Source of the DNA: Isoetes taiwanensis
Lineage: Eukaryota; Streptophyta; Lycopodiopsida; Isoetales; Isoetaceae
Length of the DNA stretch: 64,000 bases
Assembly: GCA_021234155.1 (NCBI GenBank)
Contig: JAJEKV010000314.1
Span: 250,001-314,000, forward strand
Reading direction: 5' to 3'
Of the stretch, positions 23,572 to 34,465 are shown piece by piece. The notes under the pieces were generated by a model. The model searched no databases, was not told where the DNA came from, and saw only the letters and a list, made by a program, of their open reading frames with translations. Made by a program: the position numbers and the translations under genes. The stretch's first letter is position 1; each line of letters starts with the position of its first letter.

Positions 23572-23640
23572 CAGGCAATGGTTTTGAGCCTTGGTGGGGG
23601 TTCCCAATAACTAGTAGCTTGACCACTAGACCACGGACAT
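23572..23640 (-). repeat. tRNA-like SINE head (minus strand), unit 2
   Basis: On the minus strand TCCGTGGTCTAGTGGTCAAGC resembles the 5' half of a plant tRNA-Glu, followed by a degenerate B box (AGGCTCAAAACCATTG). It adjoins CT-rich DNA at 23646-23705. It is a tRNA-derived SINE head and not a tRNA gene. Confidence 0.6.
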
Positions 23641-23645
23641 AATAG

Positions 23646-23705
23646 GCCTCTCTCTCTCTCCCTCCCTCCCTCCCTCCCTCTCTCTCTTCTTCTTCTCTCT
23701 CTCTC
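23646..23705. repeat. CT-rich microsatellite on the 5' side of the LINE
   Basis: A run of CT, CCCT and TTC repeats (CTCTCTCTCTCTCCCTCCCT and so on) ends at 23705, just where recognisable LINE endonuclease sequence starts. A (CT)n run also lies at the 3' end of the LINE (26873-26955). Confidence 0.8.
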
Positions 23706-23744
23706 GATGATATATTCAGTGAAAAATATAAGATTCAGAGACAC

Positions 23745-24630
23745 AGATACTGGCAATGGTGGCCTAGCTTGCTTTGTTAGACCAGCATGCAAAGATTTAA
23801 TCACAGGTATTAGAAAGGATAAGAACCAACAGTACATTTGACTGGAAATAAAAGGATCACATATCCCGTATTTCATGGCAGTATGTTATTTTGCTCCCAA
23901 GCACACAAAAACATATTCAGTAACTGATGCATCTCAGGATGACTTGTTCTTTGCTTTGGAACAGGACATCATGGATTTCCAAGCACGAGGCAAGATAATA
24001 TTGGCGGGTGATTTTAATAGTAGGATTGGCACTCTACAGACTGCTTCACTCACAGGGGATAAGGACCCATTGTGGCTGGAAGAGATGGACGATCATGATA
24101 TGCAAATCTCGGGAAGGAGAAGACGGTCAAAGGATCTAACTGTCACTAAAAAGTGGGCGTAGTTTCTCAAACTTTATGGGCAAACAAGAAATTTGATAAT
24201 ATGTAATGGGCTGGACAGATTTCCTCATTCCATGAATAACACTTGTCGAGCAAGGAGTACTGTAGATTATTTAGTTATGGCAGAAGAATCATTGTGTGAC
24301 GTCATCGATTTTACAGTAGGGGATGAAGAACTTGAATCAGACCATAACCCATTGCATTTCTCTCTAAAGGTTGACCGACCTGTTATCAAAGATCAATATA
24401 AGCAAAAGAAATATTTTCTGAAGCCTCATCTCCATAATCAGTACCGCTCTTGTGTTGAAGACAAGGCAGCCAATTTACAATGGGAAGGGGGTCTAAATGC
24501 CATGAACAGCCAACTAGTAAAGCTTTTAGAGGATGCAGCACAGGAGATCTTTATCTCTCAAAGAGCACGCAGAGGCCTACCATGTAGAGCATGGTTCGAC
24601 CGAGAATGCCGAGATGCTAAAAACATGTGA
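23745..24630 (+). pseudogene. LINE endonuclease domain (partial)
   Basis: Endonuclease/exonuclease/phosphatase fold motifs are visible in order: AVCYFAPKHT, IILAGDFNSRIG (the catalytic GDFN), TVDYLVMAEESL and ESDHNPLHFSL (the catalytic SDH). The N-terminal part with the Asn and Glu motifs is missing. A stop within LINE sequence near 23850 and a TAG at 24160-24162 interrupt the frame. Confidence 0.8.
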
Positions 24631-26321
24631 TCAGCATCTTAAAATGCACTATAAACAGCGCTATAAGCGTGTTATAAGGTGTAAGAAAAGGCAATATATC
24701 AAGCAAAGGCAGCAGATTTTGTGTCAAAGATATCTAGACGAGCCTAAACTTTTCTGGAATGGCCTTAAGAAGACTAAAAGCAATGATATTCCACTTGAAG
24801 CAGAGGAGCTATGGCAATATGTAATGGCTCTCTACCATAATGCAACAACCAACACAAACATTGTGAGATCGACATTGGTAATTAAAGAGGAGGAGGTAAA
24901 GGATGGCATTACATCGTTATCAAATGGTAAAGAACCAGATCTGAATTCTCTTAGTGCTGAACATCTAAAATGGGCAGGTCCAAGTGTTGTTCCTATCATT
25001 ACTTGCGGCATGTTTAACCTTGCATTGGCACAAGGCTTCCCGTTTGATTGGTGCAGGAGATTGTGGTGCCGATATTCAAAGGGGGATCTAGACAAGATGC
25101 AAGTAACTATAGAACAATTCTGGTAAGTAATTTGTTCTCAAAACTTTTTGCATCTATTTTGGAGAAAAAATTGAGCTTATGGGCAGAAGTCAATCAAAAA
25201 AGGGCAGTAACGCAAGCTGGTTTTAGGCCGGGCAGATCCACATTGGACCACTTGTTGGTGTTGAAAACGGTCTTTGATAATGTTAAAGGAACAAAAAAAC
25301 CAGTGTATGTGGCATTCGTTGACTTTAAAAAGGCCTTTGATAAGGTTCCACGTGTGCAATTATGGGAAAGACTAGAAATGCTTAATGTGCCACTTGAGCT
25401 TAGAACTGCAGTACAGGTGCTCTATGAGAAGGTGCTTGTAGAATTATCACAACCTTTTTCATTTGATGTTTCAGCCCATGTGAGTGAAACAGGGTTGCCC
25501 GATGTCTCCCACCTTATTTGGCTTGTTCATTGATGGTCTAGAGGCTTGGCTACATAATAATTGCCCAGGAGGTACTGAAGTACATGGCTACATTGTACAG
25601 TTATTGATGTATGCCGATGATGTTGTTATATTTGCAAGATCAAAAGAACACATGCAAAAACACCTAGATGGATTGGCTGCATTTTGTGATCAAACAGGCA
25701 TGCAAGTGAACTTAGACAAGACAAGTGTTATGACGGTTGGTGCTCTCAAACAGGAACCTATTTTCAGATATAAAGGGAGTCTTGTGAGTATATGTGATTC
25801 TTATAAATACTTGGGCCTTATTTTCAGCAGGAATCATAGATGGAATATGTGTATTTCACAACGAGTTGATGGAGGGCAAAGAGCCTTATATGCGTTGCAT
25901 AGCATGTGTAGGAGGTCTCATTTATGGTCTTGGAACCTTAAAGTAAAGTCAGATGTACTCACTTGTGCAAAGTGTAATCCTATATGGATCTGAAATTTGG
26001 GGGCCAAGCATTCAAGAATGTCTATGGGATGATATAGAACAAGTCTTGAAGAAGTTCTTAAGGCTTGAGTTGGGAGTGAAAGCTCAAACACCTTACCCTA
26101 TGATGTTGACGGAAAGTGGGCTAATGCCACTTGAGGGAGAAGCTATTTTGAGGTGTATTATGTACCTCAAAAAGGTGTTGGCATTGGATGAATCTCGGCT
26201 TGCTCACAAAGCTTTGATATCAAGTAAAGAGAAAGGATTATTACATGATGTAATAAAATGGCTCCAAAAATGGGATATCCAACGGGAAGAAGTGATCTTA
26301 GTTGACTCAATGGATCTCTAA
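24631..26321 (+). pseudogene. LINE reverse transcriptase, frameshifted
   Basis: Reverse transcriptase motifs appear across several frames: LSNGKEPDLNSLSAEHLKWA, QAGFRPGRSTLDHLLVLKT, VAFVDFKKAFDKVPR (first catalytic Asp), GCPMSPTLFGLFIDGLEAWL and LLMYADDVVIFARS (the YADD catalytic pair), then YKYLGLIFSRNHRW of the thumb region. Frame changes near 25090, 25490 and 25970 prevent translation as one protein. The YADD motif itself is intact. Confidence 0.85.
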
Positions 26322-26730
26322 GAAGATACTTATGAAGATGTGGAGACAGCCCAAAACTAAGATGATCTTATACAAGCAAAGCATAAATCCGAATTTGACG
26401 CCATCTACACACTTACAGGAAAATATTTCAATACAAAAGAGACATTCTATCTGCAGGATCCGTCTTAGCTCCCACCATTTGGGAGTAGAAGTGGGGAGAT
26501 GGGGGCATATCATACCACGAGATCAAAGATACTGCAAGGTATGTGACTCAAACCAGGTGGAGGATGAAGATCATACATTGCTTCGATGTAGGGCCTATGA
26601 AGCAATTCGAGATAAACACGGTATTCATTATAACGATCTACCCACTCTTTTTACACTTAATAGTGATATGTTGGGAAAATATTTGATTGAACTTCTCCAA
26701 CATAGGGATACTTGTTTAAGTTCTCAATAA
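26302..26730 (+). pseudogene. LINE C-terminal Cys/His domain
   Basis: It contains RIRLSSHHLGVEVGRW followed by RYCKVCDSNQVEDEDHTLLR-C, the post-reverse-transcriptase zinc-binding motif, and ends with a TAA at 26730. It is in a different frame from the preceding reverse transcriptase segment. Confidence 0.75.
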
Positions 26731-26869
26731 TCTTTGTTAATGTTGATAATTGAGATAGTTTGAGTGAGAGTGATGAGCTAGATGAGGATTTGGAAACTCA
26801 TCTATTATTTTATGAAGATGTTTAAGTGGTTTTGTCTAATAGGCCTTTGAGGCCTCCCATAGACATAAT

Positions 26870-26872
<3 letters not shown>

Positions 26873-26955
<83 letters not shown>
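26873..26955. repeat. (CT)41 microsatellite at the LINE 3' end
   Basis: An uninterrupted CT dinucleotide run of about 83 bases follows ACATAATAAA at the end of the LINE. There is no poly(A) at the LINE end. Confidence 0.95.
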
Positions 26956-26957
<2 letters not shown>

Positions 26958-28414
26958 TTTTTTTAGCACACTAGCCCAACCAAGCCTACAACTTTTCTTG
27001 CAATTCTAGCCTATCCACATAGCACCTCCAACTCAGGAAACACTGACGTGACATTAACTTGCACAATTAGATCCTAAGTTTTAGAAATCAAGGGCTGAGG
27101 AATTCAAAAATCCCAAAAAAAAAAAAAATGAAGGGAGATAGGCGGAGCCGTAACCCGAGCATGTATCCTAGGCTCGCAATCGCGCAGAAATGGAGGTCAG
27201 ATGGCAGCAAACACACATAGAAATGGAGGTCGAACACAATTGCTCGAAGTTAAGATGGCTCCCTCCATCTTGTTTTCCTCTTACCCTTGCTTTTTTGCCT
27301 TCCCTTTCTGACTTTCTCCTCCATCAGATTCAAAATATTTACAAATCGCTATGGCTGGAACCTTTAGCCGGCATTGTGTAATGGGGCTAGACGTCTTACG
27401 TTGGCCTTCCTTACTCGATTTGGCCCTGTAACAGGTGGTTTGGAACCCTTGCACGATGGAACAGGGCCCCATGTTTTCTCTGAAAGCCGTCTTTCAACAT
27501 ATATTAGATGTGGCAGAATGGATTTTCTAGGTTAGTTTTGTTTCATCTCCCTTCATCCTTGAAACAATGCTGGAAGATCATTTGTGCTTTGCCTTTCTTG
27601 AAGCTTAAGGAAGCTGAAAATCTGTCGCTTTATCAAAATCCTTGAAACTTTGTGCGTATGTTTGTCATTTGGTTGTTGCCATAGATTTGTACTAGCATCG
27701 TGGTAGAAACTATTTCAAGCAAGTTAATATTTGTAGTCTTTTTTAGTAGAAACCGTGTCAGCTTTGTCTGGAGGTATCCATGCTCCTTTGCAATCGCGTC
27801 AATACACCATCCATGTCTGTCATCAATAGTAGGCATTCAAACTTATCTCAGCAAAATTGCAGGAACTGGAGAATTTGGCATGGCAACACCACCCACAACT
27901 CTTTAGACGTTAAAGACATCTACATCCATGCAAATACCAAATAGATGAACATATTTTTTGAAGGAATGCCAGAAAGCTTGAAAAAACCCAGCAGGTGATT
28001 TTCAACTGCCCTTTTTCCCTGGCGTTCATAGAATTATCAGGGACTCGTTTGATTGTCATGCGAGGTGGTTCACATCGTTCCTAGCTGGTATAGTAGCATT
28101 TCTGTTAAAAATAGTAAGAAAAATCCCCACCAGGAAGCTTGATTCCCAAACATACTGACATTGACTGAATTGTCAAAAGCTTTAGGTTTCCAACACCAAA
28201 AGTAATTACTCCTTCTACTCAAACACATTAATGTCCTTGTAGAGCTCCTTGCTCCCAAACCTGCTCTGCAAACTTGCTTCTATCTTAGGAACTTAAGAGC
28301 ATCCTCCTACATCAATAACATCACTGATGTAATTTGGCTCAACCTTTGCATCTGTGAGACACTGAAGCATTAAATCTTGCACCTTTTAAATACAGACTTG
28401 TTAATCTCTTCAAA
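26956..28414. other. Unannotated spacer
   Basis: About 1.45 kb of mixed composition with a short A run at 27114-27127. Short open frames exist on both strands, but none has a recognisable domain or a convincing splice pattern. Confidence 0.35.
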
Positions 28415-28800
28415 TGTGATGTTCCATATAATTATACGATATACATATAAATACTATGACACGTCACTAGAGTACAATTAGGCCTTATGGGTCATTAAGG
28501 GATAACTTGAGCTAACCTAAAAAGGCTTTTGTTAACTATGCTAAATTGTTAATAAGTTAATTAAGCTAATTAGACTAATTAATAACTAATGTTATTAATT
28601 AGTAAATAATGTTATTAATTAGTAAATAATGTTAATAAATAGTAAATGTAAGCAATTAGGGAGCGCCACCTGGCCCAATTCGATTGGCCAGTGGAGACTT
28701 GCTAAAATTATGGGGCAAGTGGAGCCCTACACCCCAATTTTGCCCCAAATCGATTTGGGAAGAGTTGGATAAGGGAGGAGCTACTTGCCACTGCATGAAA
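28415..28800 (+). repeat. LTR fragment related to the 3349-13799 element, + strand
   Basis: It starts TGTGATGTTCCATATAATTA, matching the TGTGACGTTCCAC LTR end. It continues with GTCACTAG, a TTAATTA-rich zone and a GCGCCACCTGGCCCAATTCG block that parallels 4690-5030 read on the opposite strand. Similarity then fades. It lies just upstream of a chromovirus polyprotein in the same orientation, so it may be that element's decayed 5' LTR. Confidence 0.55.
28585..28647. repeat. 20-bp tandem repeat, 3 copies
   Basis: AATGTTATTAATTAGTAAAT is repeated twice exactly and a third time with two changes, inside the AT-rich part of the LTR fragment. Confidence 0.75.
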
Positions 28801-29149
28801 GCCTTTCGAGATAATGGCTCTAGCCAAGAGACCGGTTAGTCTTTAGATTTCAGCTTAACCCTTGTATGACTAAATGGATGGTTAAATTCTCTTTTATGTG
28901 CTACTAAGATGATGATGGATGTTTTATTTATCATTATGTTCTCTCTCTGTTCCTTCTGGATGCTTGGGATTAAAGGCGGGTAGAGACCTAAAAAGCTCAG
29001 TAGTAGTAGACATGTTTCAGATAAACTAGTTGTTCCAATTCTGCATGTATTTCATTGTGTCAGTTGAATAAAGCCGTTAGGAGGTATCAGATTGTTTGCA
29101 TTATTAAAGTTGCGACAATGGAGGCCATTTCTAAACAAGAAGAGATCAT

Positions 29150-29767
29150 TGGAAGCTTGCCCAAAGCAATTGCTGCCTTACTTCGGGAATTCCACGACCT
29201 TTTTCTGGATGAGATTCAAAATTACCACCTTTCAGAGGCGTGGAATGCGAAATTGCACTGGAACCCGGTACTAAGCCTACCAGTAAGGCCCCATATCGTA
29301 TGAGCACACCCGACTTAGCAGAGCTTAAGAAGCAGCTGCAAGACCTTCTTAAGTTGGGGTTCATATGGCCAAGTGTATCACCCTTTGGTGCCTCTATTCT
29401 ATTTGTGAAGAAAAAGGATTGTACCTTGTGCATGTGCATTGATTACATGCAATTGAATAAGAATACAATTAAGAATCGGTATACCTTACCGTGTGCCAAT
29501 TATCCGATGGATCAATTGCAAGGGGCAAGGTACTTCACGAAGATTGACCTTCATTCAGGATATCACCAGATCAAGATTAAAGAGGATGACATCTATAAGT
29601 CCGCCTTTCGGACATGCTATGGGCACGATGACTTTACCGTTATGCCCTTTGGGCTAACCAACGCCCCCGCTACGTTCATGAGGTTGATGAACGATGTCTT
29701 TCATGAATATCTACATGATTTTGTCATCATTTTCTTCGATGATATCCTTATCTATAGCAAAACCTGA
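29150..29767 (+). pseudogene. Chromovirus reverse transcriptase
   Basis: Motifs seen: [36 protein letters not shown] (first catalytic Asp), [20 protein letters not shown] and [11 protein letters not shown]. The usual YxDD or FxDD pair is present as FFDD. A stop follows at 29765-29767, where an intact element would read on into RNase H. Confidence 0.85.
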
Positions 29768-30365
29768 AGGACCACGGCCCTACAGAAATTGAGACGCCAT
29801 CAAATTTATGCTAAGTTCTCTAAATGCAAGTTTGCAACTACCAAAGTGGATTATTTAGGACACATTTTTTCTGCTGATGGCATATCAAGGGATCCAGATT
29901 GAGGCAGTAAAAGAATGGCCTATTCCAACGAATGTGTCGGAGGTCCTCAGTTTTCTAGGTTTGACGGGCTATTACCGAAAATTTATTAAGGACTTCGCCA
30001 AGCTTGCAGCGCCTCTTACAGACCTTACAAAGCATGAGAAGGTCAAGGATTGGATGGCACATTGGAAGGAGAAAGCTGGATTTCAGTCATTGAAGGGCAC
30101 TTTAACAACCGCTTCAGTTCTCACCTTGCTGGATCCTCAAAAAGATAACTGGGTTGCTACAGACGCCTGTAAAATTGCTACGGGCGGCCTATTGATGCAA
30201 GAAGGTAGGATAATAGCATACGATTCTAGAAAGATGAACGATGCAGAACAGCGATACCCCATGCATGACCAGGAGTTACTTGTGGTTGTGCATGCCTTAC
30301 GTATTTGGAGACATTACTTGCTTGGTAGACGATTCCAGCTGGATATAGATCACCAAAGTCTCTAG
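29768..30365 (+). pseudogene. Chromovirus connection and RNase H domain
   Basis: VSEVLSFLGLTGYYRKFIKD marks the start of the connection. RNase H residues appear in WVATDACKIATGGLL (Asp) and MHDQELLVVVHALRIWRHYL (Glu), with DIDHQSL near the end, where intact elements have a TDHxSL motif. A stop closes the frame at 30365. Confidence 0.8.
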
Positions 30366-30410
30366 TATATCTTCACAAAACCCCACATCAATCTTAGGCA
30401 GCGGTGATGG

Positions 30411-31240
30411 ATGAAATTCCTGGAGGAATATGATTTTGAAGTTGTGTACAAGCATAACGTTGTTGCCGATGCTCTTTCTAGGCACCCATTGATCACTCGC
30501 ACACATTGTAATGCGATTTCCACTCTCACTAGTGAGTTTGGTAAGCAGATAAAGAAGGCTCTTTTGCTAGACCCTGAACTTCAAGAAATATGGAAAAGTC
30601 TATCCAAGGAGACCAGAACGGATAAGGAGACGGAAGCTTTCGCCATTATAAGAATGAAGATAACCTTCTTTATTGTAAGAATAAGTTATGTGTGCCGGAA
30701 ACATCAGGATTTTACAAGCTCATTCTCCACGACACACATAACAGTCCTATAGCGGGGCATGCAGGATTTATGAAGATATATTTTAAGATCCACTCCAGCT
30801 ATTTTTGGCCAAGGATAAAGAGGCGTGTTGCGACATATATTAAGAAGTATCAGATATGTCAACAGACAAAGGCAGAACAATTGCACATCCAGGAGAATTG
30901 CAACCCCTAGATGTTTCTAATGCAAAGTGGGAAGTTATTACCATGGATTTCATCGTGGGGCTTCCGCACACTCTATGGGGCTTCGATGTTTTAATTATTA
31001 TGGTCGACAAGCTTTCCAAAATGGCATATTTTTTTGCCATGTCGAACCACGGACACCGCCGCCTTGTTGTTCACAAGAGAGATATTCCGCCTTCATGGGA
31101 TGCCTTGTACCATTATATCAGACTGGGATCCTAAGTCTGTTGGCAAAAGAGTCTTGCCGATAGGCATTGTACACCATGAGAGTTTCAAGTTGGCAAATTG
31201 GTACGGCGAAAGATTAAGGTCCAGCAGGCCAAGCTAAAAA
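30411..31240 (+). pseudogene. Chromovirus integrase, internally deleted
   Basis: It includes YKHNVVADALSRHPL, a zinc-finger remnant (HITHNSP-like region and QICQQTKAE), WEVITMDFIVGLPHTLWGFD (first catalytic Asp) and [17 protein letters not shown] (second Asp). The part with the third catalytic residue (Glu) is missing: sequence jumps at about 31145-31190 to the end of the domain. Frames change at about 30700, 30860 and 31040. Confidence 0.75.
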
Positions 31241-31689
31241 TTGGAAATTGCAAGAAGTTGGCACCTAGATGAGTGGGACCCCTTGAGATAACTGAGAGGA
31301 TAGGCTCCCAAGCCTTCCGCTTGAACTTACCCGCACATTTGAAGGTCCATAAAGTCTTTCACGTGAGCCGTCTCAAGAAGCATACACCCGATCTGGAAGA
31401 GATCCTCGACACGCCAACATTTCTGGAGATGACGGAAGATCAGTTGGAGATTGTTCCTGAGTCTCTCCTTGATCGTGCATATAAGCAGACCCACAGGACT
31501 CAAATATTGCAGTATTTGGCTATGTGGAAACACTTACCAATGGTGGATGCGACCTGGGTTCTTAAAGCGAATTTGGACAAGGCTTACCCAGACTTTATGC
31601 AGCAATGCCAAGGCCGAACCATTCATGATGCGATCGACTTCAACTCCAACGATGCGCAATTCATTGTAGATCCAGCAGGGATCATATGA
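31241..31689 (+). pseudogene. Chromovirus integrase C-terminus and chromodomain
   Basis: GPLEITERIGSQAFRLNLP and KVHKVFHVSRLKKH are the C-terminal integrase motif. PESLLDRAYKQTHRTQILQY followed by LAMWKHLPMVDATWV is a chromodomain with its aromatic positions largely kept. Chromodomains guide these elements to heterochromatin. This last open segment runs 138 codons to a stop at 31689. Confidence 0.75.
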
Positions 31690-31845
31690 GTGTTCGATCT
31701 GGCAGGGATCATGTAAGGGGTTGGTCTAGATGCATCATAGATGGGGAAATGGGCATACAGGCATTCATGATAGGACGCGTTCATCTACGGCTATAATGGG
31801 AACATTGCCATTCCTTACGTCCACACTATTTAAATTATTTTATAG

Positions 31846-32660
31846 GTACTGATGTACTGTAATTATGCAGGCCAGTAGCACGGACTGTGGTATCTGCAGA
31901 AGCTTCGAGGCCTCTGCTTGGGGCCATCTCTTGTTCTTTTGCATGTGTGCTCTCCCTATGCTAGACCCTAATGCACCAGCCAAAGGGGAGGGAGTAAGAT
32001 GGAGATGGTTATGCAAACAAGGACTGAGATTGGCCTCTGAGTAATTCACAATACTCTGTACCAAATCATCCCCATCTATTACATCACCTGTGATAGCCCT
32101 AATCTGTGAAAACCCTCCAATTGTGGCAATAAGGGCAACATGACAATATCCTGTACCCATGTTGAAAATTAGGACAAGTTTTCCAGAACCACTACCCATG
32201 TTAATTCCCCTGTGTCATCTGCTGCTAGTGCTATGCATAGACAAGTGCAACACCACCAGGTTCAGGCATCATTGTCATAACATTTAACCAGGCCACTGTG
32301 CATGCTCTTTCAACCCTAGTTTTGTTATGAAGACATTCAACATAAGTTTGCTGGAACCTACTAAATGAAATAGGAATTGTCAATACTTTTGTGCATACCA
32401 TCCTGTCTAAATATGCCTTTGCCAACCCTGATCTCCACAAGCTGAATAGCTAAGACTTCCTCCAGTGTAGTAGATTGTCGTGCATCATTTCTTAGAGCAC
32501 CCAGAAAAAGCACAACCTCAATCCCCTAGAGATTCCAGCAAGAAAGGGTACTTCGCAATTTTTACATTTGGATCCACATCCATGCGGTGTATTATGCTTT
32601 TGATGTTAAAGATTGCATTCCCTAACCATAGTTCTTGGGTTGATGTGTGAAATTATGCTT
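31846..32660 (-). pseudogene. HSP70-like (Hsp70-8 type) pseudogene
   Basis: On the minus strand, pieces of the Hsp70 nucleotide-binding domain appear in order across frames: GNAIFNIKSIIHRMDVDP, RQSTTLEEVLAIQLVEIRVG, VLTIPISFSRFQQT, ERACTVAWLNVMTMMPEPGG and GSGSGKLVLIFNMGTGYCHV with GGFSQIRAITGDVIDGDDLV. The normal signature DLGGGTFD-like segment appears as IFNMGTGYCHVALIA, as in the divergent plant Hsp70-8 type. Frameshifts and stops separate the pieces, and the substrate-binding domain is absent. No introns were seen within it, so it may be a retrocopy, but no poly(A) tail was found. Confidence 0.75.
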
Positions 32661-33235
32661 GTTTGTAGGAGTACTTATGATGGAAATTACTTCATCCCAT
32701 ATGCATTTGATACAAGCTCCACACCTGTTTCACACTGTAATACTGCAATTTGCTGTTCCGGATGCCTGTAGATTTGCTTTTTGGTAGATGCCTAAGAATT
32801 TTAAATTTGCCTGACAAATTTGCCTTAAACTTAACTTCTTAAACTGTGGACACTGATTTGGCATTTGTTTTAGCACAGAGATATTCTTGGCATTTAGTTT
32901 AGCAACGATTCAGGCTTATAGGTGCAAACTTAGGATTTCTTATGTCACTGATAGTTTTGCAACATATTTTTGCTTGAGGCATCAATTCTTCTGTTATCCA
33001 AATAGGCATCCCAATCTTTTAAAGCTCTAGAGAAAATGTGTTGCAATGGCTCTTTTTTCGTGCATGATCTGTTTGCTACACATGCATTTAATTACTCCAA
33101 AATAGGATCTTAGCATCTGTTCTCGAGTTCTCTAATAACCATCGTGCAATGCTTCATATCTTTAAGATGATTAGAACAGTGCACTTTAGATAATTATAAA
33201 CATGTATCTTTGAGTTCCACTTTATATGGAACAAC
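32661..33235. other. Unannotated spacer
   Basis: About 575 bases without a recognisable feature. The part next to 32660 may hold more of the Hsp70 N-terminal region in decayed form. Confidence 0.35.
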
Positions 33236-34465
33236 TTTTTTTTTTTTTAAAGAATAGAATAGAATAGATTTTTTAGCGTCCACGGAGACCGATTGGCCTA
33301 TGGGACCCAAACAAAAAGAGGGCAGCAAGCGTATTACTGACAGGATTAAAAAACCCCCGCTCCGAAGGGTTTTCGAGGGAAAAGCCTTAGCAGTAATAAG
33401 TATGCTGGCACGTTGTACAATTGTGTAGGATAGTTCAATACCGTCCCGGAGGACACAACTAAGTCCGTGCATCCATAACCTCCTGGAGGTATGCCCCAAC
33501 AAACCCACTGACGTCGTATTCAATAGCTCATGCAACAGTTGGCCAGGCACTAATAATCGAACATACCGCTCTCGGATATGGGAAAATGCTGGGCAAATCT
33601 GGAGGGCATGACTTTCATCCTCAATGGCGCCCTGGTGGCAACACTGGCAAAGCCTTTGCTCTCGTGCTTCCCGAGCCCAACGTCCTGTCTCAATGCGGAG
33701 GCGATGTGCACCCGTGCGAATAGAAGCTATAAGTCTGCACTTCTTCATGGGCAACTGGGTGTACAAGTACTGGTGTGGGCCTCTCGTGAGCCTAGGATTG
33801 ACTTGCTGCTGATAGTGTGCCAGCTTAACGTGCGTCGGAGAATCTGCATCCCAGAGCTTGCGAAGAAAAGTAGCATCTAGGTACAGCTTAAGTGCCTTGT
33901 GATCTTTCTTTGTCCTTGCATGCACGCATCTGTTTGCTTGTACACCCCAGCATGAGAACCACTGAGCTTGCTTGTCCTTCAAGCAGGCTTTCAGGCGTTG
34001 GGGACCCATCGCCATGACCAAAACAAGGTTGGGCAAACGTGTATCACCCATAGCGACCACCTTCTGGAAGTAAATGATATGGTGTTCCAATGCAGCCCGT
34101 TGAAGGGATAGAAAACCTGTCTCTTGGAGTAGGATCTGGTATGGAACTGTGGACTTTACCCCAAGGGCTCGTGCCAAGAAGGCTTTCTGCACTTGCTCGA
34201 GGTCATTCCAGGTGTTGAGAGATATCACCGGACCCCACACTTCTGCCCCATAAGGACCGGGTCGACCAAGGCCCGAAACAAGTGTGACTGGTAGCCCCAG
34301 GCATACAACTCTGCCTTGCGGCTGTTGTTCTGCATGGCATATAGTGCTTTCCAACCCGCCGTGACCCGCAACCTGATGGCAGCATCCCAATGGGTGGTAG
34401 TAGAGAACTCGATCCCCAAGTACTTGTCGGTTGGAGCCATATCTACATCTTGTTCCTGGTAAGTG
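33236..34465 (-). mobile_element. 5'-truncated LINE (3' end only), minus strand
   Basis: It begins (minus strand) in the reverse transcriptase thumb (DKYLGIEFSTTTHWDAA near 34430) and runs through the C-terminal domain to a tail of (TATTC)-like repeats followed by a short A run (33236-33248). A long open frame (about 34471-33194) reads AEVWGPVISLNTWNDLEQVQ, RTGAHRLRIETGRW and LCQCCHQGAIEDESHALQIC. The stretch before AEVWGPV is in another frame, so one frameshift is present. It belongs to the same lineage as the LINE at 23706 but is a different copy. Its open frame is much longer than in the other copies, so it is probably the youngest. Confidence 0.85.

Larger units (their letters stand above)
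23706..26872 (+). mobile_element. 5'-truncated LINE with CT-rich DNA at both ends
   Basis: A non-LTR retrotransposon reading, in order, apurinic-like endonuclease, reverse transcriptase and a Cys/His C-terminal domain. It starts inside the endonuclease (GNGGLACFVRPACKDLI near 23752), so the 5' end and any ORF1 are missing. There are in-frame stops (near 23850 and 24162) and at least four frameshifts, so it is inactive. The 3' end passes through GCCTTTGAGGCCTCC into (CT)n. The lineage is the same as the fragments at 1530, 16468 and 33240, judged from the C-terminal motif. Its boundaries in CT microsatellite DNA on both sides suggest either a repeat-specific target or a microsatellite tail. Confidence 0.85.
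29055..31690 (+). mobile_element. Ty3/gypsy chromovirus polyprotein remnant
   Basis: The order reverse transcriptase, RNase H, integrase, chromodomain is that of a chromovirus Ty3/gypsy element. Gag and protease are missing: sequence starts in the linker just before the reverse transcriptase. Several stops and frameshifts and a deletion in the integrase make it inactive. The only LTR-like sequence nearby is 28415-28800; no 3' LTR was found. Confidence 0.85.
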
